Under the pieces are notes generated by a model, which was not told the DNA's origin, made no database searches, and worked only from the letters and a program-made list of their open reading frames with translations. From Crocinitomicaceae bacterium (lineage in GTDB: Bacteria; Bacteroidota; Bacteroidia; Flavobacteriales_D; Crocinitomicaceae), in contig JAURHO010000114.1 of NCBI GenBank assembly GCA_030833265.1, forward strand, positions 1 through 5,539: DNA of 5,539 bases, given 5' to 3'. The position numbers were made by a program, and so were the translations under genes. Shown piece after piece: positions 1-5,539 of the stretch; the first letter of the stretch is position 1, and each line of letters starts with the position of its first letter.

Positions 1-1110
1 AGTTATGGCGCCATCAAACAAGTTAGTTATCAGCATTATACGGTAGATGTCAGCGATGAAATTCAGCCTTTTTATCTAGAGACACTCCTGAAAAAAGAGT
101 TTTATGCGCAAGATATTCAACAAGACTTTTTATTTGGGATCTATGACTGTTTCTTAGACTCTATTGAACTTTCGGGCCTCATTCGTTTCGACAAAGATTC
201 TATTTATGCCAAGCAGCAAGAACCGCTAAAAGACATCACCCCAGAGAGCCTCAACCTCACGAAAGACGGCCATTATTTTACCGTATTTTTCCCGAATCTC
301 AAACTCGACAAAATTGAGGCTGCATCTAGCTTTTCTCCTATTGCCTATCTTTTAATTGTTGTGGTATTTGTGGTCGTGTTTTTTGCTTTTAGTTTGGGTA
401 TTATCATTCGACAAAAACGCCTTTCAGAAGTGAAGAACGACTTCATCAATAACATGACCCACGAGCTCAAAACTCCGATCTCTACAATCAGTTTGTCCAG
501 TGAGTTATTATTGCGACTCGAATTTCCTCAAGATGAAGAAAAGATGCGCAAATATGCCAGTATCATCTATAAAGAAAATAAGCGCCTTGAAAAACAAGTT
601 GAGCGCGTTTTGAATATTGCCAAATTAGACAAAGACAAGGTTATTCTCAACAAGGAAGAGGTAGATTTAATTGCCGTTCTCGAGGAAGTGAAAGAAAATT
701 TCAATTTCAACCAAGCTCAAGGAGGCGGTCAAATCTTTTTGGATCATGCCGAGCAACAAGCCCTTCTTCATGCCGATCCTGTGCATCTTACCAACGTATT
801 GTTCAACTTAGTGGACAACGCCGTCAAATATTGTAAGTTAAGCCCTGAAATTCACATGTCTGTTCAAGCAGAACGCGAAGGCTATCGCATCGAAATTCAA
901 GACAACGGTATTGGTATTCGCAAAGATGATCAAAAACTAATTTTCGACAAATTTTACCGCGTACCGACCGGAAACATCCACGATGTGAAAGGTTTTGGCC
1001 TTGGGCTCTACTACGTAAAGCTCATTGTAGACGCGCATCATGGAAAAATTGATGTGCGCAGCAACCCAGATAAGGGAACCACTTTTAGTATTTGGTTACC
1101 GCTGCGCTGA
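1..1110 (+). CDS. Sensor histidine kinase, 5'-truncated by the window edge
   Basis: This is the C-terminal 369 residues of an inner-membrane two-component sensor kinase, which autophosphorylates a histidine and passes the phosphate to a response regulator. The reading frame is open from base 1, so the GTG at 361, which lies inside the membrane helix, is not the start. Visible residues 1-112 are a probable periplasmic sensing region that I do not recognise. Residues about 113-136 form a strongly hydrophobic transmembrane helix followed by basic RQKR. There is no obvious HAMP domain; the dimerisation helix follows at once with the H-box NNMTHELKTP, phospho-acceptor His154. The HATPase domain has the N-box NLVDNAVKY (269-277), G1 DNGIGI (301-306), F-box DKFYR (316-320) and G2 GFGLGL (331-336), and ends GTTFSIWLPLR. 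All catalytic boxes are intact. No response regulator follows; if there is a cognate one it must lie upstream, outside the window. The ligand is unknown. The last 15 bases overlap the convergent gene at 1096-1494. Confidence 0.95.
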   Translation, partial: SYGAIKQVSYQHYTVDVSDEIQPFYLETLLKKEFYAQDIQQDFLFGIYDCFLDSIELSGLIRFDKDSIYAKQQEPLKDITPESLNLTKDGHYFTVFFPNLKLDKIEAASSFSPIAYLLIVVVFVVVFFAFSLGIIIRQKRLSEVKNDFINNMTHELKTPISTISLSSELLLRLEFPQDEEKMRKYASIIYKENKRLEKQVERVLNIAKLDKDKVILNKEEVDLIAVLEEVKENFNFNQAQGGGQIFLDHAEQQALLHADPVHLTNVLFNLVDNAVKYCKLSPEIHMSVQAEREGYRIEIQDNGIGIRKDDQKLIFDKFYRVPTGNIHDVKGFGLGLYYVKLIVDAHHGKIDVRSNPDKGTTFSIWLPLR

Positions 1111-1494
1111 TTTCTTGGGCTTGGTTAACACGGCATCAGGCTGCGGAAAAAGCCCTTTTCGTGTAAGCGTTTTTGCTTTGGAGTCCAAAACAAGTACCTC
1201 CTCAATACCTGAATCTTCTCGATCAAGTCTGATTTCCAAGGTGCTTTCTTTCTTAATGACTACATAAGAGTTTTTGTAGCAATATTTCCCGATTTTGAGT
1301 TGCAAACTATCTTTATCAATCGACAACTCCAAAGCCTGACTTTTGACCGAAACTTCTTTGGACCCAATTATGGCATTGTACGACGGGATTTCGCCTTTAT
1401 ATAGCCCTCGGTATTTGCGCTTCAGCTTGGTAGTTTGTGCGGTAGCGAAGGAAAACGAAGCAAGTAGAAGCAAGCAACTGAGTAAGCGAATCAT
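1096..1494 (-). CDS. Small secreted or periplasmic protein of unknown function
   Basis: This is a 132-residue protein that I do not recognise. The N-terminus is a typical Sec signal peptide: MIR, then a leucine-rich core (LLSCLLLLASFSF), then ATA|Q, so signal peptidase I probably cuts around residue 19. There is no lipobox: the only cysteine in the signal sequence sits within the hydrophobic core and is not followed by a lipoprotein-like site. The mature part (about 113 residues) is lysine-rich and alternates short hydrophobic and polar stretches, suggesting a small beta-rich domain. It ends in a basic tail with the phrase RKGLFPQPDA and then KPKKSAQR. The ATG at 1494 is chosen because it places the signal peptide at the very N-terminus; no Shine-Dalgarno is visible, as is common in Bacteroidota. 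It diverges from thyA and converges on the histidine kinase with a 15-bp overlap of the 3' ends. The signal peptide and a sensible start support a real gene. No function can be assigned. Confidence 0.8.
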   Translation of the reverse strand: MIRLLSCLLLLASFSFATAQTTKLKRKYRGLYKGEIPSYNAIIGSKEVSVKSQALELSIDKDSLQLKIGKYCYKNSYVVIKKESTLEIRLDREDSGIEEVLVLDSKAKTLTRKGLFPQPDAVLTKPKKSAQR

Positions 1495-1562
1495 CTTAAA
1501 AAATTGTTTATCAGGGCTAAAATAATTACTATTTTCGTAGTGCGTAAATTTTACAGACCAAC
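1495..1562. promoter_or_regulatory. Divergent intergenic region with a weak candidate thyA-folA promoter
   Basis: This 68-bp AT-rich gap is the only clear non-coding stretch in the window and must hold the starts for the - strand secreted protein and the + strand thyA-folA pair. On the + strand TATTTTCG (1530-1537) matches the Bacteroidota -7 element TAnnTTTG with one mismatch. A TTG at 1504-1506 lies 23 bp upstream as a possible -33 element, which is a long spacing. Transcription would then start near 1545, giving a thyA leader of about 18 nt. A short perfect inverted repeat, GTAAA-T-TTTAC (1544-1554), sits at that presumed start. I see no convincing promoter for the - strand gene and no Shine-Dalgarno before thyA. 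The promoter assignment is an inference from motif resemblance only. Confidence 0.35.
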
Positions 1563-2357
1563 ATGAAACAATACCACGACCTTTTGCAGCATATTCTAGA
1601 CAACGGCGTCAAAAAAGAAGACCGCACCGGAACGGGTACTATTTCTGTTTTTGGCTACCAAATGCGCTTTGATCTTGCTGAAGGCTTTCCATGTATCACC
1701 ACCAAAAAATTACACCTGAGGTCTATCATTCACGAACTTTTATGGTTCTTGAAAGGTGAAACAAACATTGCCTACCTCAAAGAAAATGGCGTGAGCATCT
1801 GGGACGAATGGGCCGATGAAAATGGAGAACTAGGGCCTGTTTATGGTTCGCAATGGCGCAGTTGGCCAGCTCCAGATGGACGTCATATCGATCAAATTAC
1901 GCAAGTCATCGATCAAATCAAAAATAACCCAGATTCCAGACGCATGATTGTCTCTGCCTGGAATGTTGGCTTGGTTGACCAAATGGCGCTTCCACCGTGC
2001 CATGCTTTCTTTCAATTTTATGTGGCCGAAGGTAAACTCAGTTGTCAGCTTTACCAACGCAGTGCCGATACTTTTTTAGGAGTGCCATTTAATATTGCTT
2101 CTTACGCTTTATTAACCATGATGATGGCTCAGGTCTGCGGGCTCCAACCCGGAGAATTTGTGCATACTTTAGGCGATGCGCACCTTTACAGTAATCACAT
2201 CGAGCAGGCGCAATTGCAACTGACCCGCGATTTCAGACCGTTACCCACTATGCGCATGAACCCTGAAATCACTAATCTATTCGATTTCAAATACGAAGAT
2301 TTCGAATTGCTCAACTACGATCCGCATCCGCATATCAAAGCAGCTGTTGCCATATGA
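1563..2357 (+). CDS. thyA: Thymidylate synthase (ThyA type)
   Basis: This cytoplasmic enzyme makes dTMP from dUMP using 5,10-methylene-THF as both carbon donor and reductant, releasing dihydrofolate. The 264 residues match the length of Escherichia coli ThyA as I remember it, and align to it without gaps. The family's key residues therefore fall at the E. coli numbers: Arg21 in DRTGTGT, Arg126/Arg127 in DSRR (the phosphate-binding pair from the other subunit), the nucleophile Cys146 in PPCHAFFQFYV, Arg166 and Asp169 in QRSADTFLG, Asn177 in PFNIASY, and His207/Tyr209 in HLYSNH. The C-terminus ends KAAVAI, the mobile tail that closes the active site. The start MKQYHDLLQ matches the family N-terminus. 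Its last 4 bases overlap the folA start (ATGA), a tight metabolic coupling because ThyA is the reaction that generates the DHF used by FolA. It is intact, with nothing unusual in the sequence. Confidence 0.99.
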   Translation: MKQYHDLLQHILDNGVKKEDRTGTGTISVFGYQMRFDLAEGFPCITTKKLHLRSIIHELLWFLKGETNIAYLKENGVSIWDEWADENGELGPVYGSQWRSWPAPDGRHIDQITQVIDQIKNNPDSRRMIVSAWNVGLVDQMALPPCHAFFQFYVAEGKLSCQLYQRSADTFLGVPFNIASYALLTMMMAQVCGLQPGEFVHTLGDAHLYSNHIEQAQLQLTRDFRPLPTMRMNPEITNLFDFKYEDFELLNYDPHPHIKAAVAI

Positions 2358-2866
2358 TCGACAGCCTTTCACTCATTGCTGCCCTCGATGCAGAAAACGG
2401 CATCGGAAAAAACAACGACCTCATGTGGAATTTACCCTCCGACATGCGTTTTTTCAAAGACACGACCAAAGGGCATGTCGTCATTATGGGCCGTAAAAAC
2501 TACGATTCTATTCCAGAAAAATACCGCCCACTTGCTGGCCGTACCAATGTTGTTTTAAGCAGAAAAAAAGACTTCGAAGCCCCAGATTGTTTGGTGTTTG
2601 ATTCTTTTGAAAGCTGTTTGTCTCAGCTAGAACTCGCTCCCGAGCAAAAAGCTTTCATCATTGGAGGTGCAGAAATTTACAAATTAGCACTTGAGTCTGG
2701 CTTAGTAAAGGAAATGTTCTTGACGCACATTGACAAAACTTATGGTGCAGATACCTTTTTCCCGAATTATAATGGGCAGCACTTCCAAAAAACCTGTTTA
2801 TTCGAACAAGCCATTGACGAAAAGCACGAAGCAACTTTTAGGGTGTATCGTTATGAATTGAGCTGA
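2354..2866 (+). CDS. folA: Dihydrofolate reductase
   Basis: This enzyme reduces dihydrofolate to tetrahydrofolate with NADPH, restoring the folate oxidised by ThyA; it is the usual trimethoprim target. The 170 residues span a complete chromosomal-type DHFR. The N-terminal strand SLIAALDAENGIGKNND leads into the M20-type loop with Met24-Trp25, then NLPSDMRFFK, where Asp30 is the catalytic acid equivalent to E. coli Asp27. HVVIMGRKNYDSIP (41-54) is the cofactor-binding strand and helix, and GRTNVVLSR (62-70) continues the nucleotide site. FIIGGAEIY (101-109) is the glycine pair contacting NADPH, and MFLTHID (121-127) holds the conserved Thr124. The ATG is fixed by the 4-bp ATGA overlap with the thyA stop, implying termination-reinitiation; no separate ribosome-binding site is seen. 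Its 3' end overlaps the convergent rsmE by 16 bp. No resistance-type or plasmid-type DHFR features are apparent. Confidence 0.98.
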   Translation: MIDSLSLIAALDAENGIGKNNDLMWNLPSDMRFFKDTTKGHVVIMGRKNYDSIPEKYRPLAGRTNVVLSRKKDFEAPDCLVFDSFESCLSQLELAPEQKAFIIGGAEIYKLALESGLVKEMFLTHIDKTYGADTFFPNYNGQHFQKTCLFEQAIDEKHEATFRVYRYELS

Positions 2867-3536
2867 GCCAACTGTGCTACAGCCAAGAGAGCCGCTGTTT
2901 CTGTTCTTAAACGAAAATCACTCATCTTTATGGCCTGATAGCCATGTTTTTGCGCCAATGCTACTTCAGCAACAGAGAAATCGCCTTCTGGTCCAATCAA
3001 AAATACCGCTCTATCTTGAAGCTGATGCATGTCTTGCTTTGGCCCCTCATAACAATGACCAATATATCCATTGGGGTTTGCTTGAACAAAATGGTTAAAT
3101 GGTTCTAGATCAGTGATTTCTGGCAAATAAAAGCGTTTAGATTGCTTCATGGCCGAAACGGCAATTTTATGCAAGCGATCTAAGTTGATGTGCTTGCGTT
3201 CATTGTGGTCACAACTTAAAAAACTCAGTTTACTCAGACCTATTTCGGTAGCTTTTTCTAAAAACCACTCAATGCGATCCATGTTTTTTGTAGGCGCCAT
3301 TGCAATATGCAATTCAGGCGTTTTGGGGTGTTCGATCGTTTGAAGAATTGCAAGTAAACGCGCTTTGGTTGCGCATCTTGAATTTGACAAATGGCTTCGA
3401 GACCTCGACCGTTGATCAGACGAATTTCAGCACCTACTTGCATTCTTAATACTTTGACAGAGTGCTTCGATTCATCTTCATTGAGTTGAAAATGTGTCAG
3501 GTGTTGCTCAAAATCAGGGGCAAAAAATACACTCAT
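2851..3536 (-). CDS. rsmE: 16S rRNA m3U1498 methyltransferase RsmE, reading frame broken by an apparent -1 shift
   Basis: RsmE methylates N3 of U1498 in 16S rRNA, using SAM and a SPOUT trefoil-knot fold. The gene reads in two frames. The N-terminal part starts at the ATG at 3536 (MSVFFAPDFEQH, ESKHSVKVLRMQVG, GRGLEAICQIQDAQPKR), is the PUA-like RNA-binding domain, and runs to a TAG at 3258. The rest (ELHIAMAPTKNMDRIEWFLEKATEIG and onward) lies one base back and runs to a TAA at 2851. That frame is closed upstream by a TGA at 3427-3429, so the junction must lie within about 3261-3426. Joined at 3321 the product is 228 residues, close to the roughly 230 I expect for the family. The SAM-knot motifs IGPEGDF (about 181-187) and LRTETA (about 210-215) are intact. 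The start overlaps the holA stop by ATGA. The family identity is certain. Whether the break is a sequencing error, a real deletion or programmed frameshifting cannot be settled from one sequence. Confidence 0.93.
3295..3327 (-). other. Candidate -1 slippery heptamer plus hairpin inside rsmE
   Basis: On the coding strand the upstream rsmE frame reads ACC CCA AAA at 3329-3321, so bases 3327-3321 form C_CCA_AAA, an X_XXY_YYZ heptamer in the correct phase. A -1 slip here continues ACG CCT GAA, entering exactly the frame of the rest of RsmE. Directly downstream, CGCC (3320-3317) can pair with GGCG (3298-3295). Inside it ATTGCA (3313-3308) pairs with TGCAAT (3304-3299) around a TAT loop, leaving a 3-nt bulge (3316-3314). 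The inner stem begins 7 nt after the heptamer. The same C4A4 run is also where a base is most easily lost in sequencing or replication, so this may be coincidence. The hairpin falls on codons for a conserved protein segment (ELHIAMAP), which weakens it as independent evidence. Confidence 0.3.
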
Positions 3537-4534
3537 GTATAGAGAATTTGAAAAACCATTTCTTTGAGCAGTTCGCCCTGATCCATAGAGCTATTGCCAA
3601 CGCCTTTGGCCTTGAGATCGTAGTCGTGGAGTAGCGCAATGATGGCTGCGATTTTTCGGGGATCGTAGTTTTGTCTGGCGTTGAGCAGTTCACCTGCAAC
3701 AAAAGGATGCACGCCAACTGCACTAGCGATCGCTTCTCGACTCTTGTTAGGCAAGAAATGAATGCGCATCAATTGAGAAAACAACTTAAAAAGTGACGGA
3801 ATGATCACGATGAGGTCTCCAGCTTTGGGGTTGTATTCAAAGTATTGTACAATCTTAAAAGCCTTTTCAGCTTGCTTGTTGGAAATGGCATTGACCAATT
3901 CAAAAACGTTGTAGTCTTTGGAAATACCGATGTTCTTTTCGATGTCTTGCTCGGTAATGGTCTGATTTTGACCCAGCACAATTTGGAGTTTGTCGAGCTC
4001 ATTGACAATACGGCCAAGATCAGAACCTAAATATTCGGCTAATAGCATCGTGGCCTTCGCATTGACCTGCATGCCTTTGGAACGGACATATTTTGAAATC
4101 CATTCTGGAAGTTGGTAATCTCTGATTTTGTCTGATTTGTAGACATGACCCAATTTAGCAAAGGGCTTGAGGAGCTTTTTTCGGGCATCAAAAGCCTTGT
4201 TTTTGTAGCAAACTATAAATACCGTTGTGGGTGTCGGTTGCTCAACATAGGCTTCGAGCTCTTCGATTTTTTTAAAATCTTGAGCTTCCTTTAAAATCAC
4301 GAGGCGCCTTTCAGCCATCATGGGATACGATTTCAATTCACTGATCAAAGCCAATAAATCGACATCTTTCCCATATAATATAGTCTGATTAAAATCGCGT
4401 TCGTGATCTTGAAGCGCGTGTTTTTGAATTTCCTCAGCAAGCATGTCTATGTAATAAGACTCTTCCCCATGTAAAAAATACAAGGGTTTGAACTGCTGCT
4501 GCTGAACTTCTTTAAGGATTACGCTTGGTTCCAT
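3533..4534 (-). CDS. holA: DNA polymerase III delta subunit (HolA)
   Basis: Delta is the clamp-loader subunit that opens the beta sliding clamp so it can be loaded onto primed DNA. The protein has 333 residues, full length for the family. Residues 15-30 (FKPLYFLHGEESYYID) are the characteristic N-terminal strand and degenerate P-loop-like turn of the delta AAA+-like domain; there is no functional Walker A lysine motif, as expected because delta does not hydrolyse ATP. The segment around PMMAERRLVILKEAQDF (71-87) fits the beta-clamp-contacting part of domain I. DLGRIVNELDKL (172-183) lies in the helical domain II. Residues from about 207, including YNVFELVNAISN and GDLIVIIPSLFKLFSQL (239-255), form the C-terminal collar domain. 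The ATG at 4534 lies inside the pepT coding end (16-bp overlap), and its TGA overlaps the rsmE ATG, suggesting translational coupling along the cluster. Four CAG codons (4493-4504) give QQQQ at residues 11-14. Confidence 0.96.
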   Translation of the reverse strand: MEPSVILKEVQQQQFKPLYFLHGEESYYIDMLAEEIQKHALQDHERDFNQTILYGKDVDLLALISELKSYPMMAERRLVILKEAQDFKKIEELEAYVEQPTPTTVFIVCYKNKAFDARKKLLKPFAKLGHVYKSDKIRDYQLPEWISKYVRSKGMQVNAKATMLLAEYLGSDLGRIVNELDKLQIVLGQNQTITEQDIEKNIGISKDYNVFELVNAISNKQAEKAFKIVQYFEYNPKAGDLIVIIPSLFKLFSQLMRIHFLPNKSREAIASAVGVHPFVAGELLNARQNYDPRKIAAIIALLHDYDLKAKGVGNSSMDQGELLKEMVFQILYT

Positions 4535-5539
4535 TCGTGTTTTTCCCAGATTTGAACCAATTCAACTAAGGTATCAATGGCCTTTTCCATGTCTTGAACA
4601 CTGACGTATTCTAATTTAGAGTGAATGGCCATCTCTCCTGTAAAAATATTTGGACAAGGCAGCCCCATAAATGACAAACGAGAGCCATCGGTACCACCTC
4701 TGATGATATTGCGCTTTGGTGTAAGACCAGCGCGCTTCATGGCTTCTTCAGTGTAGTCACTGACAAAAGGATACGCAACCAATATTTCTTTCATATTGCG
4801 ATACTGCTCATGAACTTTCATTTCAAATCTGCTTCCAGGGTGGGCAGCCACAACTTGCGCGGCAAGGGCCTCAAGCTGTTTCGCGTATGGCTCGAGTTTA
4901 GTCGTGTCATGGTCTCGGATGATGAGCTGAACACTTGCCTCTTCTAGACCTCCGGTAATAGCTGTTGGATGCACAAATCCTTCGCGACCTGCCGTTGTTT
5001 CAGGAGACCAAGTTGAACTTGGCAACGCGCTGACAAATGCCGAGGCCAATTTGATGGCATTGATCATTTTGCCTTTTGCATATCCAGGATGCGCACTAAC
5101 ACCATCAATTACAATAGTGGCAGCGTCTGCACTAAACGTTTCATCTTCAAATGTTCCAACCTCTCCACCATCAAGTGTAAATCCAAAATGAGCACCCACT
5201 TTTGATAGGTCTAATTTTTCGGTACCTCTACCTACTTCTTCATCGGGTGTAAATAAAATTTTAATGTCGCCGTGTTTAATAGCTGGATGTGTCATTAAAT
5301 AATGCGCCATATCCATAATAATTGCTACACCACTTTTATCATCGGCTCCAAGTAATGTTTTGCCGCTAGCTGTAATTATTGAATTCCCAATATGACGCTT
5401 TAAATAAGGATACGCTTCTGTGGTGATTACCTGGCTATTGTCGTCAGGCAAAATAATGGGCGCCCCTGTGTAATCTTTATGCAGTATGGGTTTTACGCCT
5501 GTACCACTGCAATCGGGCGCTGTATCTATATGACTACAA
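4519..5539 (-). CDS. pepT: Peptidase T (tripeptide aminopeptidase, M20 family), 5'-truncated by the window edge
   Basis: PepT is a cytoplasmic two-zinc aminopeptidase that removes the N-terminal residue of tripeptides. The frame is open through the right edge, and the first complete codon is at 5538-5536. The TTG at 5451 is internal and not a start, because family sequence continues upstream of it. The 339 visible residues begin inside the SHIDT motif, so about 75 N-terminal residues are missing by comparison with remembered E. coli PepT (408 residues). The metal and catalytic residues are present: His3 and Asp5 of SHIDT, the Asp of LLGADDKSG (bridging ligand), Glu100/Glu101 of TPDEEVG (general base and ligand), Asp123 of LDGGEVG, and His306 in AIHSKLEYV. 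The substrate-site phrases RGGTDGSRLSFMGLPCPN and SAHPGYAKG are PepT-like rather than PepD- or DapE-like. The 3' end overlaps the holA start by 16 bp, making it the upstream member of pepT-holA-rsmE as far as the window shows. Confidence 0.96.
   Translation of the reverse strand, partial: CSHIDTAPDCSGTGVKPILHKDYTGAPIILPDDNSQVITTEAYPYLKRHIGNSIITASGKTLLGADDKSGVAIIMDMAHYLMTHPAIKHGDIKILFTPDEEVGRGTEKLDLSKVGAHFGFTLDGGEVGTFEDETFSADAATIVIDGVSAHPGYAKGKMINAIKLASAFVSALPSSTWSPETTAGREGFVHPTAITGGLEEASVQLIIRDHDTTKLEPYAKQLEALAAQVVAAHPGSRFEMKVHEQYRNMKEILVAYPFVSDYTEEAMKRAGLTPKRNIIRGGTDGSRLSFMGLPCPNIFTGEMAIHSKLEYVSVQDMEKAIDTLVELVQIWEKHEWNQA

Noticed and set aside
361..1110. Histidine kinase starting at GTG 361
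   Set aside because: The GTG is inside the hydrophobic helix and the frame is open back to base 1 with plausible coding sequence, so the gene starts outside the window.
1146..1160. GAAAA/TTTTC inverted repeat just after the kinase stop as a terminator
   Set aside because: The stem is five pairs, mostly A-T, with no following T-run, and it lies inside the coding sequence of the opposite-strand gene.
1830..2057. Antisense open frame inside thyA
   Set aside because: It lies wholly within a strongly conserved gene, resembles no protein I know and has no start context; it is a shadow of thyA. The same applies to the other short open frames at 1040-1267, 1343-1525, 2376-2558, 2874-3098, 3149-3343, 3514-3723, 3805-4017 and 3845-4030.
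2851..3390. The C-terminal rsmE frame read as an independent gene starting at TTG 3390
   Set aside because: The first 20 or so codons from that TTG are out of frame with the clearly conserved RsmE N-terminal domain on the same DNA. It is the rear part of a frame-broken rsmE, not a separate protein.
4493..4504. Four-copy CTG/CAG trinucleotide repeat at the start of holA
   Set aside because: It is too short to call a microsatellite or phase-variable tract; length changes would only alter a glutamine run without shifting the frame.
4519..5451. PepT starting at TTG 5451
   Set aside because: Upstream in the same frame are the essential SHIDT zinc motif and other PepT sequence, so the true start is past the right edge.
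1..5539. Search for a mobile element, CRISPR array, toxin-antitoxin, defence system, tRNA or riboswitch
   Set aside because: Virtually all bases are accounted for by recognisable housekeeping genes; I saw no long direct or terminal inverted repeats, no spaced repeat array and no cloverleaf-like sequence.

Overview
The window looks like ordinary chromosomal DNA from a member of the Bacteroidota, probably a Flavobacteriales-like lineage. The grounds are moderate GC, start codons without clear Shine-Dalgarno sequences, a candidate -7 element resembling the TAnnTTTG class, and Bacteroidota-style HolA and RsmE sequences. The lineage is an inference from sequence style, because no rRNA or other marker gene is present.

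Layout from left to right. Positions 1-1110 hold the 3' part of a membrane sensor histidine kinase on the + strand, whose beginning lies off the left edge. Facing it on the - strand, and overlapping its last 15 bases, is a small secreted protein of unknown function (1096-1494). A 68-bp divergent intergenic region (1495-1562) carries a weak candidate promoter for the thyA-folA pair. thyA (1563-2357) and folA (2354-2866) overlap by ATGA and form a dTMP-synthesis/folate-recycling unit: ThyA turns methylene-THF into DHF and FolA reduces the DHF back to THF.

From the right edge, a - strand cluster runs toward folA: pepT (peptidase T, 5' end beyond the window), holA (DNA polymerase III delta subunit) and rsmE (16S rRNA m3U1498 methyltransferase). 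pepT/holA overlap by 16 bp and holA/rsmE by 4 bp (ATGA), so co-transcription and translational coupling are likely. rsmE and folA converge and overlap by 16 bp. There is essentially no non-coding DNA apart from 1495-1562.

The one real anomaly is in rsmE. Its N-terminal third and C-terminal two thirds lie in different frames and need a -1 shift to join. The only C4A4 run in the zone where the shift must occur reads, in the upstream frame, as a canonical X_XXY_YYZ slippery heptamer (C_CCA_AAA, 3327-3321). It is followed by a possible bulged hairpin. A one-base homopolymer undercall, or a true one-base deletion, is the simplest explanation. Programmed -1 frameshifting is a less likely but testable alternative. 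I saw no mobile element, CRISPR array, tRNA, rRNA or defence-like system.
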